A stretch of DNA of 64,000 nucleotides from the NCBI RefSeq assembly GCF_963668385.1, contig NZ_OY764327.1:1116001-1180000 (forward strand), read 5' to 3'. This document shows positions 18,131 through 26,653 of the stretch, piece after piece. Source of the DNA: an uncultured Carboxylicivirga sp. GTDB taxonomy: Bacteria > Bacteroidota > Bacteroidia > Bacteroidales > Marinilabiliaceae. A program made the position numbers and the translations under genes. Below the pieces are notes generated by a model that saw only the letters and a program-made list of their open reading frames with translations, did not search any database and had not been told where the DNA came from. Position 1 is the stretch's first letter, and each line of letters begins with the position of its first letter.

Positions 18131-18868
18131 ATGATGTATCGTCAGTCGCCGTTTGCGGGTTTACCGCCGGTTACAAAGAATTTGATAATAATAAATGCAA
18201 TATTTCTGTTAGCAACATGGGTGGCTAAAACTACATTTGGAATTAATCTTGAGGCGTATTTAGCTTACCACTTTCCGTTATCGTCAAGTTTTAATCCTGC
18301 TCAATTCGGCACTTACATGTTTATGCATGCTAATTTAATGCATTTGTTTTTCAACATGTTTGCCTTATTCATGTTTGGCCGTATTTTGGAAACCTATTGG
18401 GGACCCAAAAAGTTCTTTTTGTATTATGTTGTTACAGGAATTGGAGCTGCAATAATTCATACTGGAGCCTTGTATTTTGAATATTCATCCTTATTACCTC
18501 AGCTATCAGAACAACAATATCAGATGGTAATAAATCAGGGAGCTGAAGCAATAAATAGTTGGCAAAACTTCCGGGATCCACTAATGGGAAAATTTAATGG
18601 AGTTTTAAATGGTTCTACGGTTGGTGCATCTGGCGCTGTATTTGGTATTCTATTGGCATTTGGAATGTTATTCCCTAACACTGAAATATTACTGATTATT
18701 CCTCCAATCCCGATAAAAGCTAAATACTTTGTTATAATTTACGGAGTAATAGAACTTGTACAAGGAGTTGCAAATTTCTCATTTGATAGTGTTGCGCATT
18801 GGGCACATTTGGGAGGAATGATTTTTGGTTTTATCTTAATAAAATATTGGCAGAAGAAAGGAGTTTAA
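18131..18868 (+). CDS. rhomboid-family intramembrane serine protease
   Basis: A 245-residue polytopic inner-membrane protease with six predicted helices. The catalytic dyad is Ser167 in GASGAVFG and His226 in AHWAHLGG; the oxyanion-side HLFFNM (71-76) is also present. A polar insert (about 120-160) between helices 3 and 4 is longer than usual. Rhomboids cleave helices of membrane substrates; no substrate can be named. It is followed 3 bases later by a second rhomboid gene with a Shine-Dalgarno-like AAGGAG, so the two are co-expressed. Confidence 0.92.
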   Translation: MMYRQSPFAGLPPVTKNLIIINAIFLLATWVAKTTFGINLEAYLAYHFPLSSSFNPAQFGTYMFMHANLMHLFFNMFALFMFGRILETYWGPKKFFLYYVVTGIGAAIIHTGALYFEYSSLLPQLSEQQYQMVINQGAEAINSWQNFRDPLMGKFNGVLNGSTVGASGAVFGILLAFGMLFPNTEILLIIPPIPIKAKYFVIIYGVIELVQGVANFSFDSVAHWAHLGGMIFGFILIKYWQKKGV

Positions 18869-18871
18869 TCC

Positions 18872-19753
18872 ATGAGCATCGTTGACGAAATAAAACAATC
18901 GTATAAGCAAGGTGGCGCTTTAACAAAGCTAATTTACATTAACATTGCGGTATTTGTTACTATCAGATTACTGCAAGCCTTTGTAACGCTTTCAACCGGA
19001 TCGATGGAATATCCATTGCTTCAGTGGGTTTCGGTACCGTCAGATCCTATGGAATTGTTGTGGAAGCCATGGACGATTGTTACCTATATGTTTGTTCACT
19101 ACGACTTTTTGCATATCCTATTTAATATGCTTTGGCTGTATTGGTTCGGACGCATTTTCCTGGAATTTCTAAATCCTCGTCAACTCTTAGGTGTTTATTT
19201 TTTAGGCGGAATAACTGGAGCCATTATATATTTGTTAGCCTATAACTTACTGCCCGGACTTTATGGATATCAACCTAATTCTATTTTATTAGGAGCATCA
19301 GCATCGGTAATGGCATTATTGTTTACCATGGCACGCTTGCAAGGCAATCATAAAATTTATCTGTTGTTTTTTGGTCCTGTACCATTAAAATATCTTGCAA
19401 TCGGATCTTTAGTATTAGATTTAATCAATATATCTGCACTATCAAATACAGGTGGGCACCTGGCTCATATTGGAGGAGCACTATTTGGCTATTTATATGC
19501 AGGATGGTTAGACCAAGGCAAGGATGTTACTTTGCATTTCAATCGATTTATGGATAAAGTTGCATCAACTTTTACACGCAAATCACAAATGAAAGTAACG
19601 CACCGTCGTCCATTAACCGATATGGAGTATAATAAGAAAAAGGTCCATAATCAACATGAAGTTGATCGTATTCTCGAAAAAATTAAATCAAGTGGATACA
19701 ACAGTTTAACATCAAATGAGAAGAAAACCTTATTTGACGCCAGTAAAAAGTAA
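18872..19753 (+). CDS. rhomboid-family protease with C-terminal soluble tail
   Basis: A 293-residue second rhomboid. Ser143 in GASASVMALL and His199 in GGHLAHIGG give the dyad; HILFNM (81-86) is the conserved loop. It lacks the insert seen in the preceding paralogue. It instead has an ~80-residue C-terminal cytoplasmic tail (KVHNQHEVDRILEKIKSSGY...LTSNEKKTLFDASKK), as in many Bacteroidota rhomboids. The tail resembles a small helical domain of unknown function. Its stop codon overlaps the next ATG by one base (TAATG). Confidence 0.92.
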   Translation: MSIVDEIKQSYKQGGALTKLIYINIAVFVTIRLLQAFVTLSTGSMEYPLLQWVSVPSDPMELLWKPWTIVTYMFVHYDFLHILFNMLWLYWFGRIFLEFLNPRQLLGVYFLGGITGAIIYLLAYNLLPGLYGYQPNSILLGASASVMALLFTMARLQGNHKIYLLFFGPVPLKYLAIGSLVLDLINISALSNTGGHLAHIGGALFGYLYAGWLDQGKDVTLHFNRFMDKVASTFTRKSQMKVTHRRPLTDMEYNKKKVHNQHEVDRILEKIKSSGYNSLTSNEKKTLFDASKK

Positions 19754-20877
19754 TGTTTTTGAGACGATTTTTTAAATCCATAATAACCCTTATTTCTTTT
19801 ATTGCAGCAACCATTTTGCTGTTGTCAGTTGTTACTGCCTATATAAGTCCTGCACACACCTGGATACTGGCTTTTATGGGATTCGGTTTTCCTGTTTTAT
19901 GGATTATCAATTTATTACTAGCTGTATTTTGGGTTGTTAAACGCAGATGGCAATTTCTATTCCCAGTAATTGCTTTATTGCTTACACTGAGTCATTGGAA
20001 TAATACCTTTCAATGGAAGGGTAAAAACATAGAACAAGGACAAACAGTGGATAGCCCACTTACTGTAATGAGCTTTAATGTTCGCTTATTTGATTTGTAT
20101 AATTGGAGTCGAGAAAAAGATGTACAAGAAAAAATTTTTGATTTAATCCGTAAAGAAAATCCAGATGTATTGTGCTTACAGGAATTTTATAGCACAACAA
20201 AAAAAGGGACCTTCAACGAAAACTATATTCTATCTCGTCTTAACCAATACAAATACAAACATATTGAATACCACTCCGGAAAAAGAGGAAAACGTAATTT
20301 CGGGTTGGTAACCTTCAGCCGCTATCCTATTGTTGATAAAGGCACATTAAAATTTGAACACACCAGTAATTTTAGTATTCATACCGATATTGAAGCTCAT
20401 GGCCAACGAGTTCGAATATTTAATAATCACCTGGAGTCAATACGCTTTTCGTATAAGCATTTAAACTTTCTGGATAGCCTTAATTACAAAAGCGATAAGG
20501 AACGCGTTGAAGGTATGAAGGAGATAAGCGGTAAGTTAAGATTAGCTTTTAAACATCGTGCAGAGCAAGCCGAAACCATTGGTAAGCACATCAGCAATTC
20601 ACCTTTTCCGGCAATTGTTTGTGGCGATTTTAACGATACTCCGGTATCATATGTATATCGTCAAATGAGAGGCGATTTAAAAGACGCTTTTGTAGAATCA
20701 GGTAAAGGTTTTGGTGGAACATATAATGGTAATTTACCTTCTTTCCGCATTGACTTTATATTTCATGATGAACGATTTGATTCTTATGAATTTAAGAAGT
20801 TCAACGTTAATTACTCTGATCATTACCCAATAATGACAACGATAAACCTTAATAACAAAGGTGTAGATCAGCTCTGA
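19753..20877 (+). CDS. membrane-anchored endonuclease/exonuclease/phosphatase (EEP) fold protein
   Basis: A 374-residue protein with about three N-terminal membrane helices (residues 9-85), then a complete EEP domain. Motifs: MSFNVRLFD (Asn109), LCLQEFY (Glu144), NHLES, CGDFND and YSDHYPI. The catalytic residues for a DNase-I-like phosphoesterase are all present. The substrate could be a phospholipid, nucleic acid or sugar phosphate; the EEP domain is probably periplasmic. The tandem rhomboid-rhomboid-EEP order with 1-3 base junctions indicates one transcript. Confidence 0.88.
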   Translation: MFLRRFFKSIITLISFIAATILLLSVVTAYISPAHTWILAFMGFGFPVLWIINLLLAVFWVVKRRWQFLFPVIALLLTLSHWNNTFQWKGKNIEQGQTVDSPLTVMSFNVRLFDLYNWSREKDVQEKIFDLIRKENPDVLCLQEFYSTTKKGTFNENYILSRLNQYKYKHIEYHSGKRGKRNFGLVTFSRYPIVDKGTLKFEHTSNFSIHTDIEAHGQRVRIFNNHLESIRFSYKHLNFLDSLNYKSDKERVEGMKEISGKLRLAFKHRAEQAETIGKHISNSPFPAIVCGDFNDTPVSYVYRQMRGDLKDAFVESGKGFGGTYNGNLPSFRIDFIFHDERFDSYEFKKFNVNYSDHYPIMTTINLNNKGVDQL

Positions 20878-20915
20878 TTCATACCATTTATCAACTAACT
20901 CTTAATAATGTCGTC

Positions 20916-20946
20916 TTGACTTTCGATTCAATCCACTATAAGTTTG
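20916..20946 (+). promoter_or_regulatory. putative promoter for membrane protein/wHTH pair
   Basis: TTG (20916-20918), 20 bases, then TAAGTTTG (20939-20946). Both Bacteroidota elements are present at good spacing, with a predicted start about 18 bases before the ATG. One of the better promoters in the window. Confidence 0.6.
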
Positions 20947-20970
20947 TAATACAAACTAAATATTCAGATT

Positions 20971-21585
20971 ATGAAAAAAGAAGACGAACACAGTAATGAA
21001 TTAAATGAGGAACAATCTTTACAAGTTATCAGAGAAATGATACAAATTTCGCAGCAGAAACTTAAACAAGATGGAATTCTATTTATCGTTTGGGGTTGGA
21101 TTGCTGTTATCAACTACTTCTTCTTAAACTATCTAGTTGATATTTACACACCCGGTTACCAACTAATGAAGGTGGTACGCGCCTTACGTCTATTACTACC
21201 ACTTGGTGGCATTGGCTTCACATTATATTACATGTATCAATCGCGTAAAAAAGTAACCACATTTATTAGTATTTCTCTTCGTTACATATGGATAGGTTTA
21301 TTAGCTTGTATGGTTCTAATCAACCTAATACAATTTAATGTATTACATCAAATTCATTTTGAATTACAACATCCAATCTTCATGGTGTTAATTGCATTTT
21401 CGATTGTTATAACGGGAGGAATATTACGATATAACGCAATTATTTATGGAGGATTATTTTTTGGACTACTTGCTTATGTAGCTTCACTTTATCCAATAGA
21501 CAAACAATTAATGATTGAAGCAGTTGGCTGGTTAATAGCATTTGTTATCCCTGGGCATATTATGTACTCGCAACGTAATAAATAA
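20971..21585 (+). CDS. hypothetical integral membrane protein paired with a winged-helix regulator
   Basis: A 204-residue protein with a charged N-terminus (MKKEDEHSNELNEEQSLQ, then a helix ending ISQQKLKQDG) and about six hydrophobic helices with little loop sequence. No catalytic motif is seen. It is followed one base later by a small winged-helix regulator. Such membrane-protein/regulator pairs are frequent in Bacteroidota, and the pair may sense an envelope signal, but this is inference from gene order. Confidence 0.75.
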   Translation: MKKEDEHSNELNEEQSLQVIREMIQISQQKLKQDGILFIVWGWIAVINYFFLNYLVDIYTPGYQLMKVVRALRLLLPLGGIGFTLYYMYQSRKKVTTFISISLRYIWIGLLACMVLINLIQFNVLHQIHFELQHPIFMVLIAFSIVITGGILRYNAIIYGGLFFGLLAYVASLYPIDKQLMIEAVGWLIAFVIPGHIMYSQRNK

Positions 21586-21586
21586 A

Positions 21587-21883
21587 ATGTTTAAAGATCT
21601 TGATCCAATATTACATTCGCAAGTTAGATTGGCAATTATGTCAGTGTTGATTAGTGTTGATTCTGCTGAATTCTCCTTTCTTTTAGAAAGTATAAAAGCC
21701 ACTAAAGGCAATTTAAGTTTCCAGCTAACTAAACTAAAAAATGCAGGATATGTTGAAATAACAAAGACCAACAAAGGGAATTACCCACTAACTACCTGCA
21801 AAATTACTCAAACAGGAATTGATGCATATTCAAAGTATATTGATACCATTGAAGACTACTTTAAAGTATTTAGACAGCAATAA
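21587..21883 (+). CDS. winged-helix DNA-binding transcriptional regulator
   Basis: A 98-residue protein composed almost wholly of one winged-helix domain: [15 protein letters not shown], then [20 protein letters not shown] (recognition helix), LKNAGYVEI and the wing [13 protein letters not shown]. This is the HTH_34/ArsR-MarR-like small regulator type. It has no metal or ligand-binding extension. It is coupled to the upstream membrane protein gene. The start is the ATG of MFKDLD; an in-frame upstream extension overlaps the membrane protein gene and is rejected. Confidence 0.85.
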   Translation: MFKDLDPILHSQVRLAIMSVLISVDSAEFSFLLESIKATKGNLSFQLTKLKNAGYVEITKTNKGNYPLTTCKITQTGIDAYSKYIDTIEDYFKVFRQQ

Positions 21884-21892
21884 AAAAAAGAC

Positions 21893-21900
21893 TATTTTTG
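21893..21900 (+). promoter_or_regulatory. putative -7 box for thyA-folA
   Basis: TATTTTTG, a perfect TAnnTTTG match, 17 bases before the thyA ATG and 9 bases after the regulator stop codon. The 5' leader would be very short. Confidence 0.5.
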
Positions 21901-21917
21901 GCCTAAAATTTCTTATA

Positions 21918-22712
21918 ATGAAGCAATATTTGGATTTACTGCAACGGGTACAGGATGAAGGAACTACCAAAGGAGATCGAACTGGAACAGGAACAATAAG
22001 CGTTTTTGGACACCAAATGAGATTTGATCTTAGCGAAGGTTTTCCATTATTAACCACAAAAAAGCTGCACCTTAAATCCATCATACATGAACTACTTTGG
22101 TTTTTAAAAGGAAGTACTAATGTAAAATATCTTCAGGATAACGGAGTGAGAATTTGGAATGAATGGGCCAAAGAAGATGGCGAACTGGGACCTATTTATG
22201 GATATCAATGGAGATCGTGGCCCGATTATAACGGAGGAAATATCGATCAGATTAAACAAGTAATTGATAGTATAAAAATCAATCCGGATTCGCGTCGTCA
22301 TATTGTAAGTGCATGGAATGTGGGAGCTATCGATGATATGCAATTACCTCCCTGTCATATATTATTTCAGTTTTATGTAGCCGATGGAAAATTAAGCTGT
22401 CAGTTGTATCAACGAAGTGCTGATATCTTTTTAGGAGTACCGTTTAATATTGCTTCGTATGCTATTTTAACAATGATGGTTGCTCAGGTTTGCGGATTAA
22501 AGCCTGGCACATTTGTGCATACTTTGGGCGATGCTCACATCTACTTAAACCATGTTGAACAAGTAAAATTGCAACTAACACGCGAGCCTAAATCGTTACC
22601 TCAATTATTGATTAATCCAGATCGTAAGGATATTGATGATTTTGTATACGAAGATTTTGAGTTGGTTAACTACGAAGCACATCCACACATTAAAGGAGCC
22701 ATTTCAGTATGA
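21918..22712 (+). CDS. thyA: thymidylate synthase
   Basis: Converts dUMP to dTMP using methylene-tetrahydrofolate. At 264 residues it has the same length as the E. coli enzyme. The catalytic Cys146 is in [20 protein letters not shown] (19-26), RRHIVSAWN (126-134) and [19 protein letters not shown] (163-181) are the conserved substrate segments. The ATG of MKQYLDL is chosen on length; a 33-codon upstream extension overlaps the regulator gene and is rejected. It overlaps folA by 4 bases (ATGA), so product and folate recycling are co-expressed. Confidence 0.97.
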   Translation: MKQYLDLLQRVQDEGTTKGDRTGTGTISVFGHQMRFDLSEGFPLLTTKKLHLKSIIHELLWFLKGSTNVKYLQDNGVRIWNEWAKEDGELGPIYGYQWRSWPDYNGGNIDQIKQVIDSIKINPDSRRHIVSAWNVGAIDDMQLPPCHILFQFYVADGKLSCQLYQRSADIFLGVPFNIASYAILTMMVAQVCGLKPGTFVHTLGDAHIYLNHVEQVKLQLTREPKSLPQLLINPDRKDIDDFVYEDFELVNYEAHPHIKGAISV

Positions 22713-23218
22713 TTTTAGCAATGATAGTAGCCATTGACGAAAACAATGGCATTGGAAAAAAGGGTGATCAGCTGGCTTATATATCGGCTGATCTCAAACG
22801 TTTTAAAGAACTTACTACCGGACATACCATTCTGATGGGACGTAAAACCTTTGAAGCTCTTCCTAAAGGTGCCCTTCCTAAACGAAGAAATATTGTAATA
22901 ACCCGACAAGCGGGCTACGAAGCTCCAGGAGCCGAGGTAGTAAAATCGATTGGTGAAGCAATAGCTATCTGCAGCGATGATCATAAAGTTTTTGTGATAG
23001 GCGGTGGCGAAGTATATAAGGCCTTTTTACCTGAAGCTGATGAATTATACATAACAGAAATTCATTATGCTTTTGAGGGAGTGGATGTATTTTTCCCTGA
23101 TTACAAAAGCCTGGGTTGGAAGGAAACATATCGCGAAGATAATATACACGACGAGAAAACAGATTTATCTTACTCGTATGTTAACCTGAAGAGTTTTGGC
23201 CGATTTGATTGTGTTTAA
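22709..23218 (+). CDS. folA: dihydrofolate reductase
   Basis: Reduces dihydrofolate, the by-product of ThyA, with NADPH. The 169-residue protein has the catalytic acid Asp28 (ISADLKRFK), the [12 protein letters not shown] cofactor segment (41-52), NIVITR and [13 protein letters not shown]. By alignment on Asp28, the tryptophan found in most bacterial enzymes (Trp22 of E. coli) is Ala23 and the following residue is Tyr24, so the active-site edge differs from the textbook enzyme. The start overlaps the thyA stop (ATGA). Confidence 0.95.
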   Translation: MILAMIVAIDENNGIGKKGDQLAYISADLKRFKELTTGHTILMGRKTFEALPKGALPKRRNIVITRQAGYEAPGAEVVKSIGEAIAICSDDHKVFVIGGGEVYKAFLPEADELYITEIHYAFEGVDVFFPDYKSLGWKETYREDNIHDEKTDLSYSYVNLKSFGRFDCV

Positions 23219-23291
23219 GAGCTCTTCTACTCTCAACAATAAATGATAAAATGGAGATTGGGCTATCTCAATCCATCTTAAAAAACATAAA

Positions 23292-23328
23292 AAAGCGCCA
23301 ATGGAATTAACAACCCCATTGGCGCTTT
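23292..23328. terminator. bidirectional terminator between folA and nitroreductase
   Basis: A 13-base perfect inverted repeat AAAGCGCCAATGG/CCATTGGCGCTTT. A-rich sequence before it gives a T-run on the minus strand, so it ends the nitroreductase transcript and probably also folA from the other side. Confidence 0.85.
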
Positions 23329-23344
23329 ACACATCTTCAACAAA

Positions 23345-23980
23345 TTAATCCATATCAATCACGAATTCATTTCGTGGAATTCTTACCTTCTTCATATTCT
23401 TCACCCAATCTCTTTCTTCATCGGTGTAACCAATATAAATAAGCGAAACACTTTTTAGTCCGTATTCTTTCAAACCTAACACCTCATCTACAACAGCAGT
23501 ATCAAAACCCTCGGCAGGACAAGTATCTACTTTTAATTCAGCAGCCTGAGCCAACGCCAAACCTAACGCTATATAAGTCTGACGAGCTGTATGCGCAAAA
23601 TTAGATTCGTCTGTTGAGTTTAGGTAGATCTCTTTTAACTTATCGGTATAACTACTAAAGCGGCCACGAGGCAGTCCTCTCTCGTCAGTAGTAAAGTCAT
23701 ATACTTTATCAATACGCTCAGCAGTATAAGTATCCCAAGCTGCAAAAACCAGAATGTGCGAACATTCCTTCATACTTTCAGGATTCAAAGCACCGTCAAC
23801 AAGCTTCTCTTTAATTTCCTGATTCGATACTTTTATTACATTAAATTGTTGCAATCCTGATGAAGTTGGTGCTAAACGTGCAGCTTCAATTATCTTTTCA
23901 ATGTTTTCGTCGCTTACTTTTTTAGTAGGATCAAATGCCTTAACAGCATGACGCCACTGTAGATTATCAATTAATGACAT
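23345..23980 (-). CDS. NAD(P)H-dependent nitroreductase-family oxidoreductase
   Basis: A 211-residue FMN flavoprotein of the nitroreductase/NfsB type. WRHAVKAFDPTKKV is the N-terminal FMN-phosphate motif. LAPTSSGLQQFNVIKV (about 36-51) and the C-terminal GLKEYGLKSVSLIYIGY and KKVRIP match the family. Such enzymes reduce nitroaromatics, quinones or other two-electron acceptors; the physiological substrate is unknown. The ATG of MSLIDN is chosen over an upstream TTG. It appears monocistronic. Confidence 0.9.
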   Translation of the reverse strand: MSLIDNLQWRHAVKAFDPTKKVSDENIEKIIEAARLAPTSSGLQQFNVIKVSNQEIKEKLVDGALNPESMKECSHILVFAAWDTYTAERIDKVYDFTTDERGLPRGRFSSYTDKLKEIYLNSTDESNFAHTARQTYIALGLALAQAAELKVDTCPAEGFDTAVVDEVLGLKEYGLKSVSLIYIGYTDEERDWVKNMKKVRIPRNEFVIDMD

Positions 23981-24161
23981 AGTAATTGTGTTTAATTTTA
24001 TATTATTCAATTCGTATTTTAGAGATTAGTGACTTTAACTAATCATTTTTGCAGATCAAAACTTATTCAGACTATGCTTTAACTAAACAAGCACCTGTTT
24101 GTTCGAAGGCAACTTAAAAATTAACAGCTTTTAAGAATAGAGATTAAAGATTACACAATAA

Positions 24162-24192
24162 CAAAAGTGCCACAAACACTGCAGCACTTTTG
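24162..24192 (-). terminator. terminator of the YceI gene
   Basis: Inverted repeat CAAAAGTGC/GCACTTTTG with a 13-base loop, 33 bases beyond the YceI stop. The minus strand continues with TTATTG, so the T-run is short. Confidence 0.6.
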
Positions 24193-24224
24193 TTCCCCAA
24201 AGTTTATATCTAATAAATTGTGTC

Positions 24225-24812
24225 TTATTCTGCTTTTACAAATTCACCATTTGCTTTAATGCGAACCTCGTTACTTACAATAGCTTCAGGGAAGTTAGGT
24301 CCTACGCCGAAATCTAAACGATTAATGGTTCCGGTAATCTCAAATGAGGTTGTTAACTTAGAGCTCATTGGATTAGTTGTTTGACCACGGTACAATAAAT
24401 CAACTGTAACCGATTTTGTTACACCGTGTATGGTAAGATCACCTGTAAGTTTGTATTTATTTTTTCCGGCAGGTTTAATTTTAGTACTGGTAAATGTTAA
24501 GTCAGTATACTTCTCAGCATCGAAAAAATCAGCACTTTTCAAGTGATTATTTCTTGCTTCAACACGTGTATTAATTGAACCAACTTTTGCTGTTAGGTTA
24601 AATTTCGCATCGCTAAAATCTTCTTTTCCCGACTCAACGGTTACTGTAAAATCATCAAATGTTCCGCTAACATCGTTAATACCAAGGTGAGTTACTGTAA
24701 AAAACAATTGCGAGTGAGGCGCATCGTTTGTCCAGGTTGTTGATGTTGCTACAGCAAATGCTGATAAAATAAAGAAAGCGGCTCCTGCTAGAATTAAACT
24801 GTATTTTTTCAT
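24225..24812 (-). CDS. YceI-family periplasmic lipid-binding-like protein
   Basis: A 195-residue exported lipocalin-like barrel. Signal peptide to about residue 23 (LSAFAVATS), then the YceI features: PHSQLFFTVTHLGINDVSGTF (about 32-52), SINTRVEARNNHLKSADFFDAEKY and the C-terminal GPNFPEAIVSNEV. YceI proteins bind polyisoprenoids or other amphiphiles in the periplasm and are often induced by base or osmotic stress; the ligand here is unknown. It has its own -7 box and terminator. Confidence 0.92.
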   Translation of the reverse strand: MKKYSLILAGAAFFILSAFAVATSTTWTNDAPHSQLFFTVTHLGINDVSGTFDDFTVTVESGKEDFSDAKFNLTAKVGSINTRVEARNNHLKSADFFDAEKYTDLTFTSTKIKPAGKNKYKLTGDLTIHGVTKSVTVDLLYRGQTTNPMSSKLTTSFEITGTINRLDFGVGPNFPEAIVSNEVRIKANGEFVKAE

Positions 24813-24853
24813 TTTCGTAATTTTTAATTGTTGAATATCTTTTAATTATGACA

Positions 24854-24861
24854 CAAAGATA
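24854..24861 (-). promoter_or_regulatory. putative -7 box for yceI
   Basis: Minus-strand TATCTTTG, a perfect TAnnTTTG match, 41 bases upstream of the ATG. Confidence 0.5.
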
Positions 24862-24978
24862 TGTTGACTAACAAGGCAGCGGGTAATACTTTTCGGAAGA
24901 AGAGTTGTGAATTTAGGAAATCATCATCTTTTATTCATATTAATACTCTATGAATATATCTTACTAAACAACAATGAA

Positions 24979-25926
24979 TCAATTCATTTTATCACAAACC
25001 CATACATTTCGGGTAAATTTGGCTTTACCACTTTTTTTGATGTCGCACTTATCAACAACAACTAATCCTGCAGTGGTTAATAAATCGGTTAGATCGACTA
25101 TAGAAACAATTACTAACCTGTTGGCAATAGCTGCAGCCGAAGTTATAATATGTAACGATGATTCTTCATCGGCATGACTGAATAGATTGTATGGCAGATC
25201 GATGATTGCAGTATCGTATTGCAAACTGATGTCTTTTACATCCGACCTGAAAACAGTGGCATTATAATTAAAGTGAGCCAGGTTCTGACGCGCCTGTCTG
25301 CAAACTTTCCAATTGATGTCATTCCCATCGATGGAATAACCGGCAAAACATGCCTCAAGCATAATGGTACCCACACCACAACAAGCATCCAGCAATTTTA
25401 CATCTTTATTAGATTGAGCTGCTATATTAACAAGGGCTTTGGCAATATGAATATTAATGGAGTTGCTGTACGAAAAAGGCTTTTTCTTATGCTTGTACCA
25501 TTCAAACTGATTTTTTACAAGAAGTCCAAAACACCATAGCCCATTGTAATAGCACAACGCGTATGTTGTGGTTGGCTTATAATATTCGGGTGTACCTTCA
25601 ATGATATAACCTATGTCTTTCAGTTTTTCGAGACGATCGGCATAACTGGTTTCATCGCCTTCCATAACCAGGTACTCAATCTTAAACCCCTCTAGACAAA
25701 TATTACGATCCTTAATTTTATTAAGCAGCAATTCAAAACTATCGGCCGTTAGGTCAATATCAATCCTCTTTTTAATAAATGCACTGTGCCATGGATCAAC
25801 CTTCACATCGGAATTAAGCACTTTATAAGTGTCTTGGGCCTGAAATAGATAGCGAGATTCGAGTTTGCATAACTCACTTTCGGTGGTATCGTAACTAAAA
25901 ATATAAATGTATTGATTGATTGGCAC
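24979..25926 (-). CDS. TRM11-family SAM-dependent methyltransferase
   Basis: A 315-residue protein whose N-terminus (YIYIFSYD...ELCKLESRYLF, DPWHSAFIKKRIDI) is the degenerate THUMP-like region of TRM11-family proteins better known from Firmicutes. The methyltransferase domain has KLLDACCGVGTIMLEA (motif I, about 177-192), GNDINWKVCRQARQN and the catalytic AIIDLPYNLF (about 241-250). It probably methylates guanine in tRNA or rRNA. The start is a GTG, with an in-frame stop 24 bases upstream and no alternative ATG before residue 107. It is distant in sequence from the other TRM11-like gene in this window. Confidence 0.85.
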   Translation of the reverse strand: MPINQYIYIFSYDTTESELCKLESRYLFQAQDTYKVLNSDVKVDPWHSAFIKKRIDIDLTADSFELLLNKIKDRNICLEGFKIEYLVMEGDETSYADRLEKLKDIGYIIEGTPEYYKPTTTYALCYYNGLWCFGLLVKNQFEWYKHKKKPFSYSNSINIHIAKALVNIAAQSNKDVKLLDACCGVGTIMLEACFAGYSIDGNDINWKVCRQARQNLAHFNYNATVFRSDVKDISLQYDTAIIDLPYNLFSHADEESSLHIITSAAAIANRLVIVSIVDLTDLLTTAGLVVVDKCDIKKSGKAKFTRNVWVCDKMN

Positions 25927-26046
25927 TTTATTGCTTTTTGATAAGAATTACCGGCAAAGAAAACCTAAAATCTTATCTTTTAAAAAGAAGAAGTTCTCAA
26001 AAAGTATAATTTTAGAAGAGCGATAAACTAAAAGCCTTATCGAAAA

Positions 26047-26376
26047 TTACTTTTGTTTGGATTTATTAATCCATGCTAGTTTTTCGAAACCACACATTAT
26101 AAAAACCCATATCAAACATAGTACAATAAGTATCATCCAGCTTATGATGCTACTTAAACCAAGTTCCATGAGAAAATTTTTACCTGTAGTCAAAAAAACT
26201 ATCGGTAGCACACTTGTAAAAATGGTAACAAATCGATTATTTCTCCGAAAAGTTAAAACGGCATTACAATTAGGGCAATGCCAGTTGGCATCAGCCATTC
26301 GAAACATCGATTTAAGACTGTATTTATAAAATGGGTATTGATATCCACAAGCAGGACAGGTTCTATACTTCAACAT
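26047..26376 (-). CDS. zinc-ribbon two-helix membrane protein, unknown function
   Basis: A 109-residue protein with an N-terminal CPACGYQYPF ... CPNCNAVLTF zinc ribbon (Cys7, Cys10, Cys34, Cys37), then two hydrophobic helices (about 49-63 and 76-97) and a basic C-terminal tail. It looks like a small inner-membrane protein with a cytosolic zinc ribbon. I recognise no function; it stands alone with its own -7 box. Confidence 0.7.
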   Translation of the reverse strand: MLKYRTCPACGYQYPFYKYSLKSMFRMADANWHCPNCNAVLTFRRNNRFVTIFTSVLPIVFLTTGKNFLMELGLSSIISWMILIVLCLIWVFIMCGFEKLAWINKSKQK

Positions 26377-26401
26377 AAATTTATTGCTTCTTGTAATAAC
26401 A

Positions 26402-26409
26402 CAAATTTA
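26402..26409 (-). promoter_or_regulatory. putative -7 box for the zinc-ribbon membrane protein
   Basis: Minus-strand TAAATTTG, a perfect TAnnTTTG match, 25 bases upstream of the ATG. Confidence 0.45.
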
Positions 26410-26566
26410 ACTTTATTTATTATAATACATATATTTTACACTATAATTTTTCAATAAAAATCTGATCTTCATTCTTCATAATGAATAAATTAAAATCAAC
26501 TAACATTTTAATCCTTAATTCAAGCATTTGATACTCATTAGAATTCTCTTTCTCGCTTCTGATTTC

Positions 26567-26574
26567 TATATTTG
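26567..26574 (+). promoter_or_regulatory. putative -7 box for pgi
   Basis: TATATTTG, a perfect TAnnTTTG match, 79 bases upstream of the ATG, giving a leader of about 70 bases. No -33 TTG at standard spacing. Confidence 0.5.
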
Positions 26575-26653
26575 CACTTTAATTTAAACGGATTAGATAA
26601 AATCAACGCAACCCAATATTTATTTCCGTATACCAAGAACTAAAATTATAAAC

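Noticed and set aside
21819-21917. 33-codon extension of thyA overlapping the regulator gene
   Set aside because: ThyA from the later ATG is 264 residues, the same length as E. coli, and a -7 box lies within the extension.
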